Assembly: GCF_013387485.1 (NCBI RefSeq)
Contig: NZ_JABBXB010000018.1
Coordinates: forward strand, 1 to 49,962
Reading direction: 5' to 3'
Source: Stenotrophomonas sp. SAM-B
GTDB taxonomy: Bacteria; Pseudomonadota; Gammaproteobacteria; Xanthomonadales; Xanthomonadaceae
Length of the DNA stretch: 49,962 nucleotides
Shown piece by piece: positions 1 to 8,091 of this stretch (the first letter of the stretch is position 1; every line of letters starts with the position of its first letter). The position numbers and the translations under genes were made by a program. The notes below the pieces were generated by a model. It was not told where the DNA came from. It did no database searches and saw nothing but the letters and a program-made list of their open reading frames with translations.

Positions 1-110
1 AAGCCAAAGGCAAGGCGAGCAAGGTGGCGCTGGTAGCGGTCATGCGCAAGATGCTGGTCATCCTCAACGCCCGCAAGCGGGACGCCGAGGCCGCGTTGGT
101 CTGCACCTGA
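1..110 (+). CDS. IS110-family transposase, C-terminal fragment (5' end outside window)
   Basis: An open frame enters from the left edge (frame starting at base 3) and stops with TGA at 108-110, leaving 35 codons. The peptide reads AKGKASKVALVAVMRKMLVILNARKRD-like (split here: KVALVAVMRKMLVIL then NARKRD), which is the typical end of IS110/IS1111-type DEDD transposases, where a KVAL-A-MRK-L-ILNA pattern closes the transposase_20 domain. The catalytic parts lie outside the window. Only 44 bases separate the stop from the end of the rhomboid gene, so a right element end, if intact, is short. IS110-group elements carry their bridge RNA upstream of the gene, which would also be outside. Recognition of the family is good; whether the element is whole cannot be judged. 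Confidence 0.8.
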   Translation, partial: AKGKASKVALVAVMRKMLVILNARKRDAEAALVCT

Positions 111-154
111 TAAGACAGTTGCTACCTCGGCTTGCCATCAGATGGCGTTGCCGG

Positions 155-937
155 TCAGTCCAGCGATGACCCTTCATCGCGCCGCCGGAACGGCAGCACC
201 ACGAAGTCGCGGCCCTCGCGCGGTTGCCACAGCACCGGGACGCGGGTCGGGGAGGGCGGTTCCAGATCGGCGTCGCGCGCTGCCTCGGTGTCGTCCTCTT
301 CCTCGTCCTCCCAGCTGTAGCGCTTGCGTGGCGCCATCGGGTCGGAGAGGCGGAACAGCAGAGCGCTGATGATGCCGGCGAAGGCACCGCCCATGTGCGA
401 CTGCCAGGACACGCCCGGTTCGTGCGGGAGGATGGTGAGCAGCATGCTGCCGTAGAACAGGAAGGCGATCAGTCCGGCCGCGATCGCCGGCCGGTCGCGG
501 CGCAGCAGGCCGAGCACGAACACCAGGAACATCAGGCCGTGGGTGATGCCACTGGCACCCAGATGGCGGCTGCCCAGATCGCCGAGCAGCCAGGCGCCCA
601 GGCCCGAGCCGACCCACAACAGGGGCAGCGCGCGCACGGTGGCCTTGGGATAGACGCTGCCGGCCAGGGTGCCGAGGATCAGCAGGGCCGCCGCATTGGC
701 ACCCAGGTGCTGGATCGAGCCGTGCAGCAGCGGTGCACCGAGAATCCCGAGCAGGCCGGCCTTGTCCAGCGGGGCAACCGCCCACGGACGCCAGTCGAAG
801 TGGCCCTGGGCGGTATACACCGCCACCAGCAGCAGCACGAAGGCCAGGCTCAGGTTGAACGCCCGCAGCACACCACCACGGTCGTTGCGGGACGGGACCG
901 GCGGCGCGCCGGTGGGCTGGGGCAGGTTGGCGTTCAT
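155..937 (-). CDS. Rhomboid family intramembrane serine protease
   Basis: A 260-residue inner-membrane protease predicted to cut transmembrane substrates within the bilayer. The catalytic dyad is visible: Ser129 in the motif GASG (127-130) and His181 in QSHMGG. The helix-2 motif HGSIQHLGAN (about 72-81) with its conserved His and Asn is also present. About six hydrophobic segments lie between residues 25 and 200. After the last helix comes a cytosolic tail of about 60 residues with an acidic run (EDEEEDD, around 210-216). The ATG at 937 was chosen because an in-frame GTG at 970 has no ribosome site; a purine-rich AAGGG lies very close to the chosen ATG. The gene ends 44 bases from the IS110 transposase stop, so its last codons could have been affected by insertion. 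Substrate unknown. Confidence 0.85.
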   Translation of the reverse strand: MNANLPQPTGAPPVPSRNDRGGVLRAFNLSLAFVLLLVAVYTAQGHFDWRPWAVAPLDKAGLLGILGAPLLHGSIQHLGANAAALLILGTLAGSVYPKATVRALPLLWVGSGLGAWLLGDLGSRHLGASGITHGLMFLVFVLGLLRRDRPAIAAGLIAFLFYGSMLLTILPHEPGVSWQSHMGGAFAGIISALLFRLSDPMAPRKRYSWEDEEEDDTEAARDADLEPPSPTRVPVLWQPREGRDFVVLPFRRRDEGSSLD

Positions 938-1034
938 ACCCTTAGGAATGGCGTCGCCCCCGATGAACACAAGGGCAACGCCGTGGGAGAGAGAGGTACC
1001 GCCTGCGGGACAATCCCGCAGGCGGCACGGTCGG

Positions 1035-1994
1035 TCAGGCGTGGCCGCCTTCCTTCGGCGGGTTCTTCAGGCTCAACACCACGGTCGCGGCGATGATCAC
1101 CGCCACCACGCCCAGCGAGATCGGGGTGGGGATCTTGAAGATGTCGATCAGCATCATCTTGATGCCGATGAAGGCCAGCACCAGGGCGAGGCCGTACGGC
1201 AGCAGGTGGAAGCGATCGGCCATGCCGGCCAGCAGGAAGAACATCGCACGCAGGCCCAGCACCGCGAACACGTTGGAGGTCAGCACGATGAACGGGTCGG
1301 TGGTGATCGCGAAGATCGCCGGGATGCTGTCCACCGCGAAGATCACGTCGGTCACCGCGATCAGGATCAGCACCACGAACAGCGGCGTGAACCAGCGCTT
1401 GCCATCGCGCATGACGCTCATCGCGTTGCCGGCATAGTCCGGCAGCAGGCGCAGGTGCTTGCGCATCCAGCGCAGGGCGGGGTTGGTCTCCAGATCCGGC
1501 TCGCTGCCGGCCGAGAACCACATCTTCCAGCCGGTGAAGAGCAGGAACGCGCCGAACACGTAGAGCAGCCAGTGGAACTTGGTCAGCAGCACGCTGCCGG
1601 CGAAGATCATGATCGTACGCAGCACGATCGCGCCCAGGATGCCGATGATCAACACCTTCTGGCGCTGTTCCTCGGGCACCGCGAAGTAGCCCATGATCAT
1701 CAGGAACACGAAGATGTTGTCCACGGCCAGGGCTTTCTCGACCAGGTAACCGGTCAGGAACTCCAGGCCGACCTTGTTCGCCACCACCTGGCCGGCGGTC
1801 TCGTTCAGGTAGTACCAGAGGCCACCGTTGAAGGCCAGGGCCAGCGCGACCCAGCCGATGGACCACCACAGGGCCTCCTTGAAGGTGACCTTGTGCGGCC
1901 CGCCGTGTCGCATCAAAACGAGATCGACCAGCAACGCGATGATCACCACCGCGCCGAAGCCGCCCCACAACCACACATTACCGATCGTCTGCAT
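1035..1994 (-). CDS. TerC/Alx-family membrane protein (probable manganese exporter)
   Basis: A 319-residue integral membrane protein of the TerC family with about nine hydrophobic helices. Family hallmarks are visible: the acidic motif VEKALAVDNIFVF near residues 85-97, and its second-half counterpart TDVIFAVDSIPAIFAIT around 210-226, whose aspartates are conserved in the family. Alx and related TerC proteins export Mn(II) or supply it to exported enzymes. The strongest functional clue is the 5' leader: a yybP-ykoY-type riboswitch on the same strand (about 2070-2192), which is known to turn on Mn exporters when Mn(II) is high. The ATG at 1994 follows a weak GGA about nine bases upstream. The gene is monocistronic as far as the window shows and is divergent from the RlmI-like gene. 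Mn export is inference from family and riboswitch. Confidence 0.9.
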   Translation of the reverse strand: MQTIGNVWLWGGFGAVVIIALLVDLVLMRHGGPHKVTFKEALWWSIGWVALALAFNGGLWYYLNETAGQVVANKVGLEFLTGYLVEKALAVDNIFVFLMIMGYFAVPEEQRQKVLIIGILGAIVLRTIMIFAGSVLLTKFHWLLYVFGAFLLFTGWKMWFSAGSEPDLETNPALRWMRKHLRLLPDYAGNAMSVMRDGKRWFTPLFVVLILIAVTDVIFAVDSIPAIFAITTDPFIVLTSNVFAVLGLRAMFFLLAGMADRFHLLPYGLALVLAFIGIKMMLIDIFKIPTPISLGVVAVIIAATVVLSLKNPPKEGGHA

Positions 1995-2069
1995 TGGGTT
2001 TGTCCGTTGGAAAAATAGAATGCCTCAAGCCGGACGGCGAGGATCTGCAACGGAGGATCGGGGGGATCC

Positions 2070-2192
2070 GGGGACAGAGCTTCGCCATACGGCGAAGGTC
2101 TCGCTCGCAGTCCCGATGGATGGGACTGCCGTTGCACCGGAGCCTGCGGGCTCGAATTGACGGCGACAACGTCTGGGAGCTACTCCCCTTCT
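2070..2192 (-). promoter_or_regulatory. yybP-ykoY-type Mn(II) riboswitch in the terC leader
   Basis: Read on the minus strand the leader starts with AAGGGGAGTAGCTCCC (2190-2175), the hallmark 5' segment of the yybP-ykoY class. It continues with the conserved GTCAA element (around 2159) and then GCGAGACCTTCGCC-GTAT-GGCGAAG (about 2106-2079), the hallmark GAGACCUU..GCC hairpin. These landmarks occur in the expected order and spacing, 5' of a TerC-family gene that this class is known to control. The helix between 2140 and 2105 (GGCAGTCCC with GGGACTGC) fits a class-specific stem. The ligand, Mn(II), is inferred from the class. Confidence 0.87.
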
Positions 2193-2199
2193 GCGGCCG

Positions 2200-2228
2200 A
2201 TTCTGCGGGGTGGCCCGGTCGCCGTCAA
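2200..2228 (-). promoter_or_regulatory. Promoter of the terC riboswitch transcript
   Basis: On the minus strand TTGACG (2228-2223) is followed after 17 bases by CAGAAT (2205-2200). The predicted transcript start, six to seven bases further on, falls just before the GGGGAGTAG element of the riboswitch, which supports both calls. Confidence 0.65.
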
Positions 2229-2261
2229 CTGGCGGCCTGCCGGCCGGGGCCGGGGGCCGTT

Positions 2262-2267
2262 TACAAT
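2262..2267 (+). promoter_or_regulatory. -10 element TACAAT, probable leaderless start for the RlmI-like gene
   Basis: TACAAT ends six bases before the ATG at 2274, so the predicted transcript would begin at or next to the start codon. No Shine-Dalgarno sequence is present between them. No good -35 hexamer is visible. Confidence 0.55.
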
Positions 2268-2273
2268 ACGCCC

Positions 2274-3443
2274 ATGAATACCCCCCTTCCCGTTGTCCGC
2301 CTCAAGAACGCCTGGCGCTCCAGCCACCCGTGGATCTTCCAGAAACTGGTCGAAAAGCCGGCCGTCCGTCCCAAACCCGGTGCCCTCGTCGACGTCGTCG
2401 GCGTGGATGGGGAGTGGATCGGGCGTGGCTTCTACAACGGTCACTCGCGCATCGCCGTGCGCATCCTGGAGACCGATCAGGCCATCCCGGTCGACGCCGG
2501 CTGGTTCTCGCGCAAGATCGCCCAGGCGGTGTCGCTGCGTCGTGAGGTGCTCAAGCTGGACGAGATCTCCGATGCCTGGCGCGTGGTCCACAGCGAAGGC
2601 GACGGTCTGTCCGGCCTGGTCGTGGACCGCTATGGCGATCTGGTCGTGGTCGAGTTCTTCGCCGCCGGCATGTTCCGCCACCGCGAGTGGGTCTACGAGG
2701 CCCTGCGTGAGCAGTTCCCGGGCTGCCGTTTCCACAGCTTCGCCGACGAACACGTGCAGAAGCAGGAAAGCTTCGACTTCCACGGCAACACCACCACCGA
2801 AGCCTCGGTGATCACCGAGTACGGCGTGAAGTTCCGCGCCGACCCGGCCGGTGCGCACAAGACCGGCTTCTTCGCCGATCAGCGTGAGAACCGCCAGTGG
2901 CTGAGCCAGCAGGTGGAAGGCAAGACCGTGCTGGACCTGTGCTGCAACACCGGCGGTTTTGCGGTGTACGCCGCCGCGCGCGGTGCGGCCGAGGTGGTCG
3001 GCATCGACATCGATGAAGACGTGATCGCCATCGCCAAGGGCAACGCCAAGCTCAACAACGTGCGTCCGAAGTTCATCCAGTCCGACATCTTCCCGTGGCT
3101 GCGCGATGCGTCCAACCGCGGCGAGCAGTTCGACGTGGTGATCCTCGACCCGGCCAAGATGACCCGCGACCGCGACCAGGTCATCACCGCGCTGAAGAAG
3201 TACCTGGACATGAACAAGCTGGCGCTGGGCGTGGTCAAGCCCGGTGGCCTGCTCGCCACGTTCTCGTGCACCGGCCTGGTGGCCGAGGATCAGTTCCTGG
3301 ACATGCTGCGCCGCGCCGCGTTCTACGCCGGCCGCACCATCCAGATCCTGAAGGTGGCCGGCGCCGGCCCGGACCACCCGTTCATGGCCCACGTGCAGGA
3401 ATCGCGCTACCTCAAGGCCGTGTTCTGCCGCGTGGTGGATTGA
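2274..3443 (+). CDS. rlmI: Class I SAM-dependent rRNA methyltransferase, RlmI-like (23S m5C1962 type)
   Basis: A 389-residue protein with an N-terminal PUA-type RNA-binding region (about 1-80, including the segment GALVDVVGVDGEWIGRGFYN) followed by a central EEHD-like part and a Rossmann methyltransferase domain. SAM-binding motif I is LDLCCNTGGFAVYAA (about 222-236), followed by the acidic VGIDID. Motif IV reads LDPAKM where many relatives have DPPKF. The segment ATFSCTG holds the candidate catalytic Cys used by this m5C family. RlmI methylates C1962 of 23S rRNA; close relatives may have another site. The start is the first ATG after a TACAAT box; longer in-frame starts lie upstream of the predicted transcript start. 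Next to it are the divergent terC and, downstream, a SMAG repeat pair. Confidence 0.85.
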   Translation: MNTPLPVVRLKNAWRSSHPWIFQKLVEKPAVRPKPGALVDVVGVDGEWIGRGFYNGHSRIAVRILETDQAIPVDAGWFSRKIAQAVSLRREVLKLDEISDAWRVVHSEGDGLSGLVVDRYGDLVVVEFFAAGMFRHREWVYEALREQFPGCRFHSFADEHVQKQESFDFHGNTTTEASVITEYGVKFRADPAGAHKTGFFADQRENRQWLSQQVEGKTVLDLCCNTGGFAVYAAARGAAEVVGIDIDEDVIAIAKGNAKLNNVRPKFIQSDIFPWLRDASNRGEQFDVVILDPAKMTRDRDQVITALKKYLDMNKLALGVVKPGGLLATFSCTGLVAEDQFLDMLRRAAFYAGRTIQILKVAGAGPDHPFMAHVQESRYLKAVFCRVVD

Positions 3444-3475
3444 TCCGCACCGGGATCCCGGCCACGTTAGGCATC

Positions 3476-3541
3476 GGGTAGGCACCGACCGTTGGTCGGT
3501 GCGCTCTGTTGCCGGTACCGACCAACGGTCGGCACCTACCC
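3476..3541. repeat. SMAG-type REP elements, inverted pair
   Basis: A plus-strand copy (GTAG head at about 3478, core GACCGTTGGTCGGTGC) is followed by a minus-strand copy ending in CACCTAC at about 3539. Together they form a large potential cruciform between the RlmI-like gene and the dipeptidase gene. GTAG-headed palindromes with this core are the known S. maltophilia SMAG family. Confidence 0.8.
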
Positions 3542-3559
3542 AGCTAGGCGCTACAGCGC

Positions 3560-3565
3560 TATGGT
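3560..3565 (+). promoter_or_regulatory. -10 element TATGGT for the dipeptidase gene
   Basis: TATGGT, preceded by GC, lies 29 bases before the ATG at 3595 and leaves a short leader containing the strong ribosome site AAGGTGAGG. It resembles the GCTATGNT boxes seen at 15150 and 46438. Confidence 0.45.
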
Positions 3566-3594
3566 CTGACGCTTCCCATCCAAGGTGAGGCGTC

Positions 3595-4839
3595 ATGACG
3601 TTGCGCAGTCTGTCTTTGCTGGTTTCGCTGGCGTTGTGCACGCCACTAGCCGCCCACGCGATCGAATTCACCCCGCAGGAACTGGCCAGGGCGTCCACGC
3701 TGCAGCACCGGCTGCTGACCCTGGACAGCCACCTCGACACGCCGGCCAATTTCCACCGCGACGGCTTCGACATCACCCAGCGGCACGACCACAACGCGCT
3801 GTCGCAGGTGGACTATCCGCGCATGGTCGAAGGCGCGCTCGATGGCGGCTTCTGGGCGATCTACACCGACCAGGGCGACCGCAGCGCGCAGGCGCACCAG
3901 CATGACCGCGATGCCGGCCTGCTGCGCCTGACCGAGATCCGCGAGATGCTCGCCGCGCATCCGGACACCTTCCAGCTCGCGCTGACCGCCGCCGATGCCG
4001 CGCGCATCAAGGCCGCCGGCAAGCGCGTGGTCTACATCAGCATGGAGAACGCCAGCCCGCTGGTCGACGACCCCACGCTGCTCAGCTACTACCACCTGGC
4101 CGGTCTGCGCCTGCTCAGCACGGTGCACTTCGCCAACAACGAGTTCGCCGATTCGGCCACCGACCCCAAGGGCGCCGAGTGGAAGGGCCTCAGCCCGGCC
4201 GGCAAGGCGCTGGTCGATGAAGCGGTGCGGCTGGGCATCGTCATCGACCAGTCGCATGCCTCCGATGCGGTGTTCGATGATCTGATCGAACGCATGCCGG
4301 TGCCGTTCGTGCTCTCGCACAGCTCGGCCAAGGCGATCTACAACCATCCGCGCAATCTCGACGATGTGCGCCTGAAGCGGCTGGCCAAGGCCGGCGGCGT
4401 GATCCAGGTCAACGCGTATGGCGGCTACCTGATCGATACCGGCAAGAGCGAGGCGCGCAAGAAGGCCGAGACGGCCCTGATGGAACAGCTCGGTACCGAT
4501 TACGACGGCATGAGCATCCAGCAGGGCGTCGCGCTGAAGAAGGGGCTGGAAGAGATCGACCAGCGCATCCCGCTGCGCAAGGCCACGCTCGACGATTTCT
4601 TCGCCCACTTCGAGCACATCCTGAAGGTGGTCGGCCCTGAGCACGTGGGCATCGGGCTGGACTGGGATGGCGGCGGTGGCCTGGCTGATCTGCAGGACGT
4701 GAGCCAGCTGCCGAAGATCACCGCGTGGCTGCTGCGCAAGGGCTACAGCGAGAAGCAGATCGCCGGTATCTGGGGCGGCAACCTGCTGAGGGTGATGGCG
4801 CAGGCCCAGGCGCATGCCCAACAGGCAGCCAAACGCTGA
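3595..4839 (+). CDS. Secreted membrane-dipeptidase-family protein (peptidase M19)
   Basis: A 414-residue zinc dipeptidase of the renal-dipeptidase family. Residues 1-22 are a Sec signal peptide ending at AHA, so it should act in the periplasm. Metal-binding motifs are visible: LDSHLDTP (His46, Asp48), a bridging Glu in YISMEN (about 151), DQSHAS and LSHSSAKAIYNHPRN with their histidines, and GIGLDWDG near the C-terminus, where the family usually has GSDFDG. It is expected to hydrolyse dipeptides, possibly including D-amino-acid dipeptides. The start follows AAGGTGAGG seven bases upstream. It is flanked by SMAG repeats on both sides and appears monocistronic. Substrate choice cannot be read from the sequence. 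Confidence 0.88.
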   Translation: MTLRSLSLLVSLALCTPLAAHAIEFTPQELARASTLQHRLLTLDSHLDTPANFHRDGFDITQRHDHNALSQVDYPRMVEGALDGGFWAIYTDQGDRSAQAHQHDRDAGLLRLTEIREMLAAHPDTFQLALTAADAARIKAAGKRVVYISMENASPLVDDPTLLSYYHLAGLRLLSTVHFANNEFADSATDPKGAEWKGLSPAGKALVDEAVRLGIVIDQSHASDAVFDDLIERMPVPFVLSHSSAKAIYNHPRNLDDVRLKRLAKAGGVIQVNAYGGYLIDTGKSEARKKAETALMEQLGTDYDGMSIQQGVALKKGLEEIDQRIPLRKATLDDFFAHFEHILKVVGPEHVGIGLDWDGGGGLADLQDVSQLPKITAWLLRKGYSEKQIAGIWGGNLLRVMAQAQAHAQQAAKR

Positions 4840-4852
4840 TCCCGGACCGGTC

Positions 4853-4876
4853 GTGCCGAGCCATGCTCGGCTCTAC
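4853..4876 (-). repeat. GTAG-headed REP element, second subfamily
   Basis: On the minus strand GTAG is followed by AGCCGAGCATGGCTCGGC, a seven-base-pair stem with a three-base loop. The head matches SMAG elements, but the stem sequence differs from the GACCGTTGGTC type. It sits between the convergent dipeptidase and permease genes and may help end transcription. Confidence 0.65.
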
Positions 4877-4891
4877 CGGACCATGGCGGCG

Positions 4892-4916
4892 GTAGGTGCC
4901 GACCGTTGGTCGGCAC
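4892..4916 (+). repeat. SMAG-type REP element
   Basis: GTAGGTGCCGACCGTTGGTC continuing to CGGCAC; a GTAG head with a palindromic core. It is opposite in orientation to the element 16 bases to its left, so the two form a pair between convergent genes. Confidence 0.8.
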
Positions 4917-4925
4917 ACGCCCGGA

Positions 4926-6338
4926 TCAGGCCTTGCCCAGCACCGCATTGCGACGCCCATAGGCGAAGTAGGCGATCAGGCCCAGAACGTTCCACGCCAG
5001 GAAGTACAACTGCGTGGTGCTCGGCAGGCTGAAGAACAGGTACACGCAGCCGATCACCGCCAGCGGGCCGACCACGTAGGCCAGCGGCGTGCGGAACTTG
5101 CGCACCCGGTTCGGCTCGCGCTTGCGCAGCACCACCAGGCACAGGCCCACCGCGGTGAACGCGGCCAGCGTGCCGGCGTTGGCCAGTGCGGCGATCTCAT
5201 CCAGCCGCGCCACACCGGCGAGCGCCGCAACCAGCACGGCGGTGAACAGCGTGGTGGCGATCGGGGTGCCGGTGCGCGCGCTGACCTTGGACAGGCCACG
5301 CGGCAGCAGGCCATCGCGCGACATGACGAAGAAGATGCGGCTCTGGCCATACAGGAAGGCCAGCAGCACGGTCGGCAGCGCGATCACCGCCGCTGCGCCG
5401 ATCCACTTGGCCGCGCCCGGGCTGCCCAGTTCGCGCAGGATCAGGGCCAGCGGCTCGGCGCTCTGGCCGAAGATCGTGTAGCTCATCGCACCCACGGCGG
5501 CCAGCGCCACCAGCACATAGATGATGGTGCAGCCGACCATCGAGCCGATGATGCCGATCGCCAGGTCGCGCTCGGGCTTCTTGGTTTCTTCAGCCGCGGT
5601 GGAGATCGCATCGAAGCCGTAGAACGCGAAGAAGATGATCGCTGCAGCCGCCATCACCCCGCGTTCCACGCCATCGGCGCCCAGCGACTTGACGAAGCCG
5701 AACGGCATGAACGGCTCCATGTGGCCGGTATCGAAGTGCGGCAGGGCGATCGCCACGAACACGGTCAGCGCGATGATCTTGATCACCACCAGGACCGCGT
5801 TGAGGGTGGCGCTCTCCTTGGTGCCGGCCATCAACATGCCGGCCACCAGGAAGGTGATCAGCACGGCGGGCAGGTTGATGAAGCCGCCTTCCACGTGGGG
5901 GCCGGCCGTCAGCATCAGGGGCAGGTCGATGCCAAAGCCATGCAGGAAGCCGACCGCGTAGCCGGACCAGCCGACCGCCACCGTACTGACCACCAGCGAG
6001 TACTCCAGGATCAGGCTCCAGCCGACCACCCAGGCCACCACCTCGCCGAGCGCGGTGTAGCTGTACGTGTAGGCGCTGCCGGCCGCCGGCATCATCGTCG
6101 ACAGCTCGGCGTAGGACAGGGCCGCACAGGCGCAGACCGCACCGGCGATCGCGAAGGAGATCAGCACCGCGGGGCCGGCCAGGTTCGCGCCGACACCGAT
6201 CAGGGTGTAGATGCCGGTGCCGACGATCGCGCCGATGCCCAGCGCGATCAGGTGCGGCCAACTCAGGGTCGGGATCAGTTGCCTGCCGGCTTCATGGACG
6301 GTGACGGTGTCTAGGGACTTGCGCCGGAGCAATGACAT
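4926..6338 (-). CDS. APC-superfamily amino acid permease
   Basis: A 470-residue inner-membrane transporter with about twelve hydrophobic helices. The first helix carries the APC signature GIGAIVGTGIYTLIG (about 33-47), the unwound substrate site. The segment FFAFYGFDAISTAAEETKKPERD around 240-263 is the conserved helix-6 region and loop of the cationic-amino-acid-transporter-like branch. The N-terminal RRKSLDTV resembles CAT/YfnA relatives. The gene probably takes up an amino acid by proton symport; which one cannot be said. GCGAGG lies seven bases before the ATG. Transcription is convergent with the dipeptidase gene, which might suggest peptide and amino acid salvage, but nothing in the sequence links their regulation. 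Confidence 0.87.
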   Translation of the reverse strand: MSLLRRKSLDTVTVHEAGRQLIPTLSWPHLIALGIGAIVGTGIYTLIGVGANLAGPAVLISFAIAGAVCACAALSYAELSTMMPAAGSAYTYSYTALGEVVAWVVGWSLILEYSLVVSTVAVGWSGYAVGFLHGFGIDLPLMLTAGPHVEGGFINLPAVLITFLVAGMLMAGTKESATLNAVLVVIKIIALTVFVAIALPHFDTGHMEPFMPFGFVKSLGADGVERGVMAAAAIIFFAFYGFDAISTAAEETKKPERDLAIGIIGSMVGCTIIYVLVALAAVGAMSYTIFGQSAEPLALILRELGSPGAAKWIGAAAVIALPTVLLAFLYGQSRIFFVMSRDGLLPRGLSKVSARTGTPIATTLFTAVLVAALAGVARLDEIAALANAGTLAAFTAVGLCLVVLRKREPNRVRKFRTPLAYVVGPLAVIGCVYLFFSLPSTTQLYFLAWNVLGLIAYFAYGRRNAVLGKA

Positions 6339-6484
6339 GGGGCCTCGCGGTGGATGACTGTTAACGACAAGTCTGCGAGTTTTACCGAACGCGGCGCAGC
6401 ATTACTACTGCCAAGCGTCGTAAGCAGCTGCGCGGCCCGCATGACTGAGGCGAAGGTGACGAAAGCGGCACAAAGGCCGGACAC
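6339..6484. other. Intergenic stretch between the permease and a secreted hypothetical
   Basis: This stretch holds the permease promoter region on the minus strand, relatively A+T-rich compared with its surroundings at about 6355-6385. No repeat, hairpin or convincing small gene was seen; an open plus frame from 6354 runs antisense into the hypothetical gene and looks like a shadow. Confidence 0.4.
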
Positions 6485-6895
6485 TCATTCCCAGTGGCAG
6501 CCGGTGTCGGTGATCGCCTCGACGTCTTCGCCGAACGCGGTCTGCTGGCCGGTGCGGGCGTTGGTGTACGAGAAGCCATAGATGCGCGCGCCCTGCGAGC
6601 TGATCGCATAGTGGCCGATGACCTTTCCGTCCAGGTGCTCGTCCCACACCGTGTCGAACTGCCAGGGGCGGTCCTCGGCAAGCACCGTGCTCTCCTGCGA
6701 GGCCAGGGTCAGCCGCAGCCACTGGGTCTTGCCGGCATAACGCACATGGCTGACCCGTTCACCGTCCGCGGTGCCCTCGGGGAGTTTCCATTCGAGGTGG
6801 ATCTGCTGGCGGCTGCCGCCGGTCAGGCAGCGGATTTCATCGGCGTGGGCCGGCGCGATGGCCAGCAGCAGCAACAACGGGGTGAGCCAACGCAT
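6485..6895 (-). CDS. Secreted hypothetical protein
   Basis: A 136-residue protein that I do not recognise. Residues 1-18 (MRWLTPLLLLLAIAPAHA) form a clear Sec signal peptide with an AHA cleavage site, so the mature protein of about 118 residues is periplasmic or exported. It has two cysteines in the mature part, one near the N-terminus (IRCLTG) and one near the C-terminus (DTGCHWE), which could form a disulfide. Aromatic residues are frequent. Codon use matches its neighbours. It stands alone between the permease and the aldo/keto reductase, all on the minus strand. Confidence 0.7.
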   Translation of the reverse strand: MRWLTPLLLLLAIAPAHADEIRCLTGGSRQQIHLEWKLPEGTADGERVSHVRYAGKTQWLRLTLASQESTVLAEDRPWQFDTVWDEHLDGKVIGHYAISSQGARIYGFSYTNARTGQQTAFGEDVEAITDTGCHWE

Positions 6896-6961
6896 GGGCC
6901 AGGGTCCATCCAGACAGAGAGGGGGTCATTGTCCTCCCGGCGCACCCGTAGGGGGAATCGG

Positions 6962-6984
6962 CCGGATCGAGCCTGCCGATCCGG
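6962..6984 (-). terminator. Hairpin downstream of the aldo/keto reductase gene
   Basis: CCGGATCG (6962-6969) and CGATCCGG (6977-6984) form a perfect eight-base-pair stem around a seven-base loop, ten bases past the stop codon at 6995. There is no T-run, so intrinsic termination is possible but not certain. Confidence 0.4.
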
Positions 6985-6994
6985 TCGATGAAGT

Positions 6995-7990
<996 letters not shown>

Positions 7991-8091
7991 CGGGTACTCC
8001 GGGGGAAGAGAGGGAACACCCCCAGCATCCTCCTGTGGACTATGTGGATAAACTGGCTGCTCCTGCATCGTCCTTGAAGCCAGCCTTCACA

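Noticed and set aside
6354..6581. Plus-strand 75-codon frame in the gap after the permease
   Set aside because: No ribosome site, no recognisable protein, and half of it is antisense to the secreted hypothetical gene.
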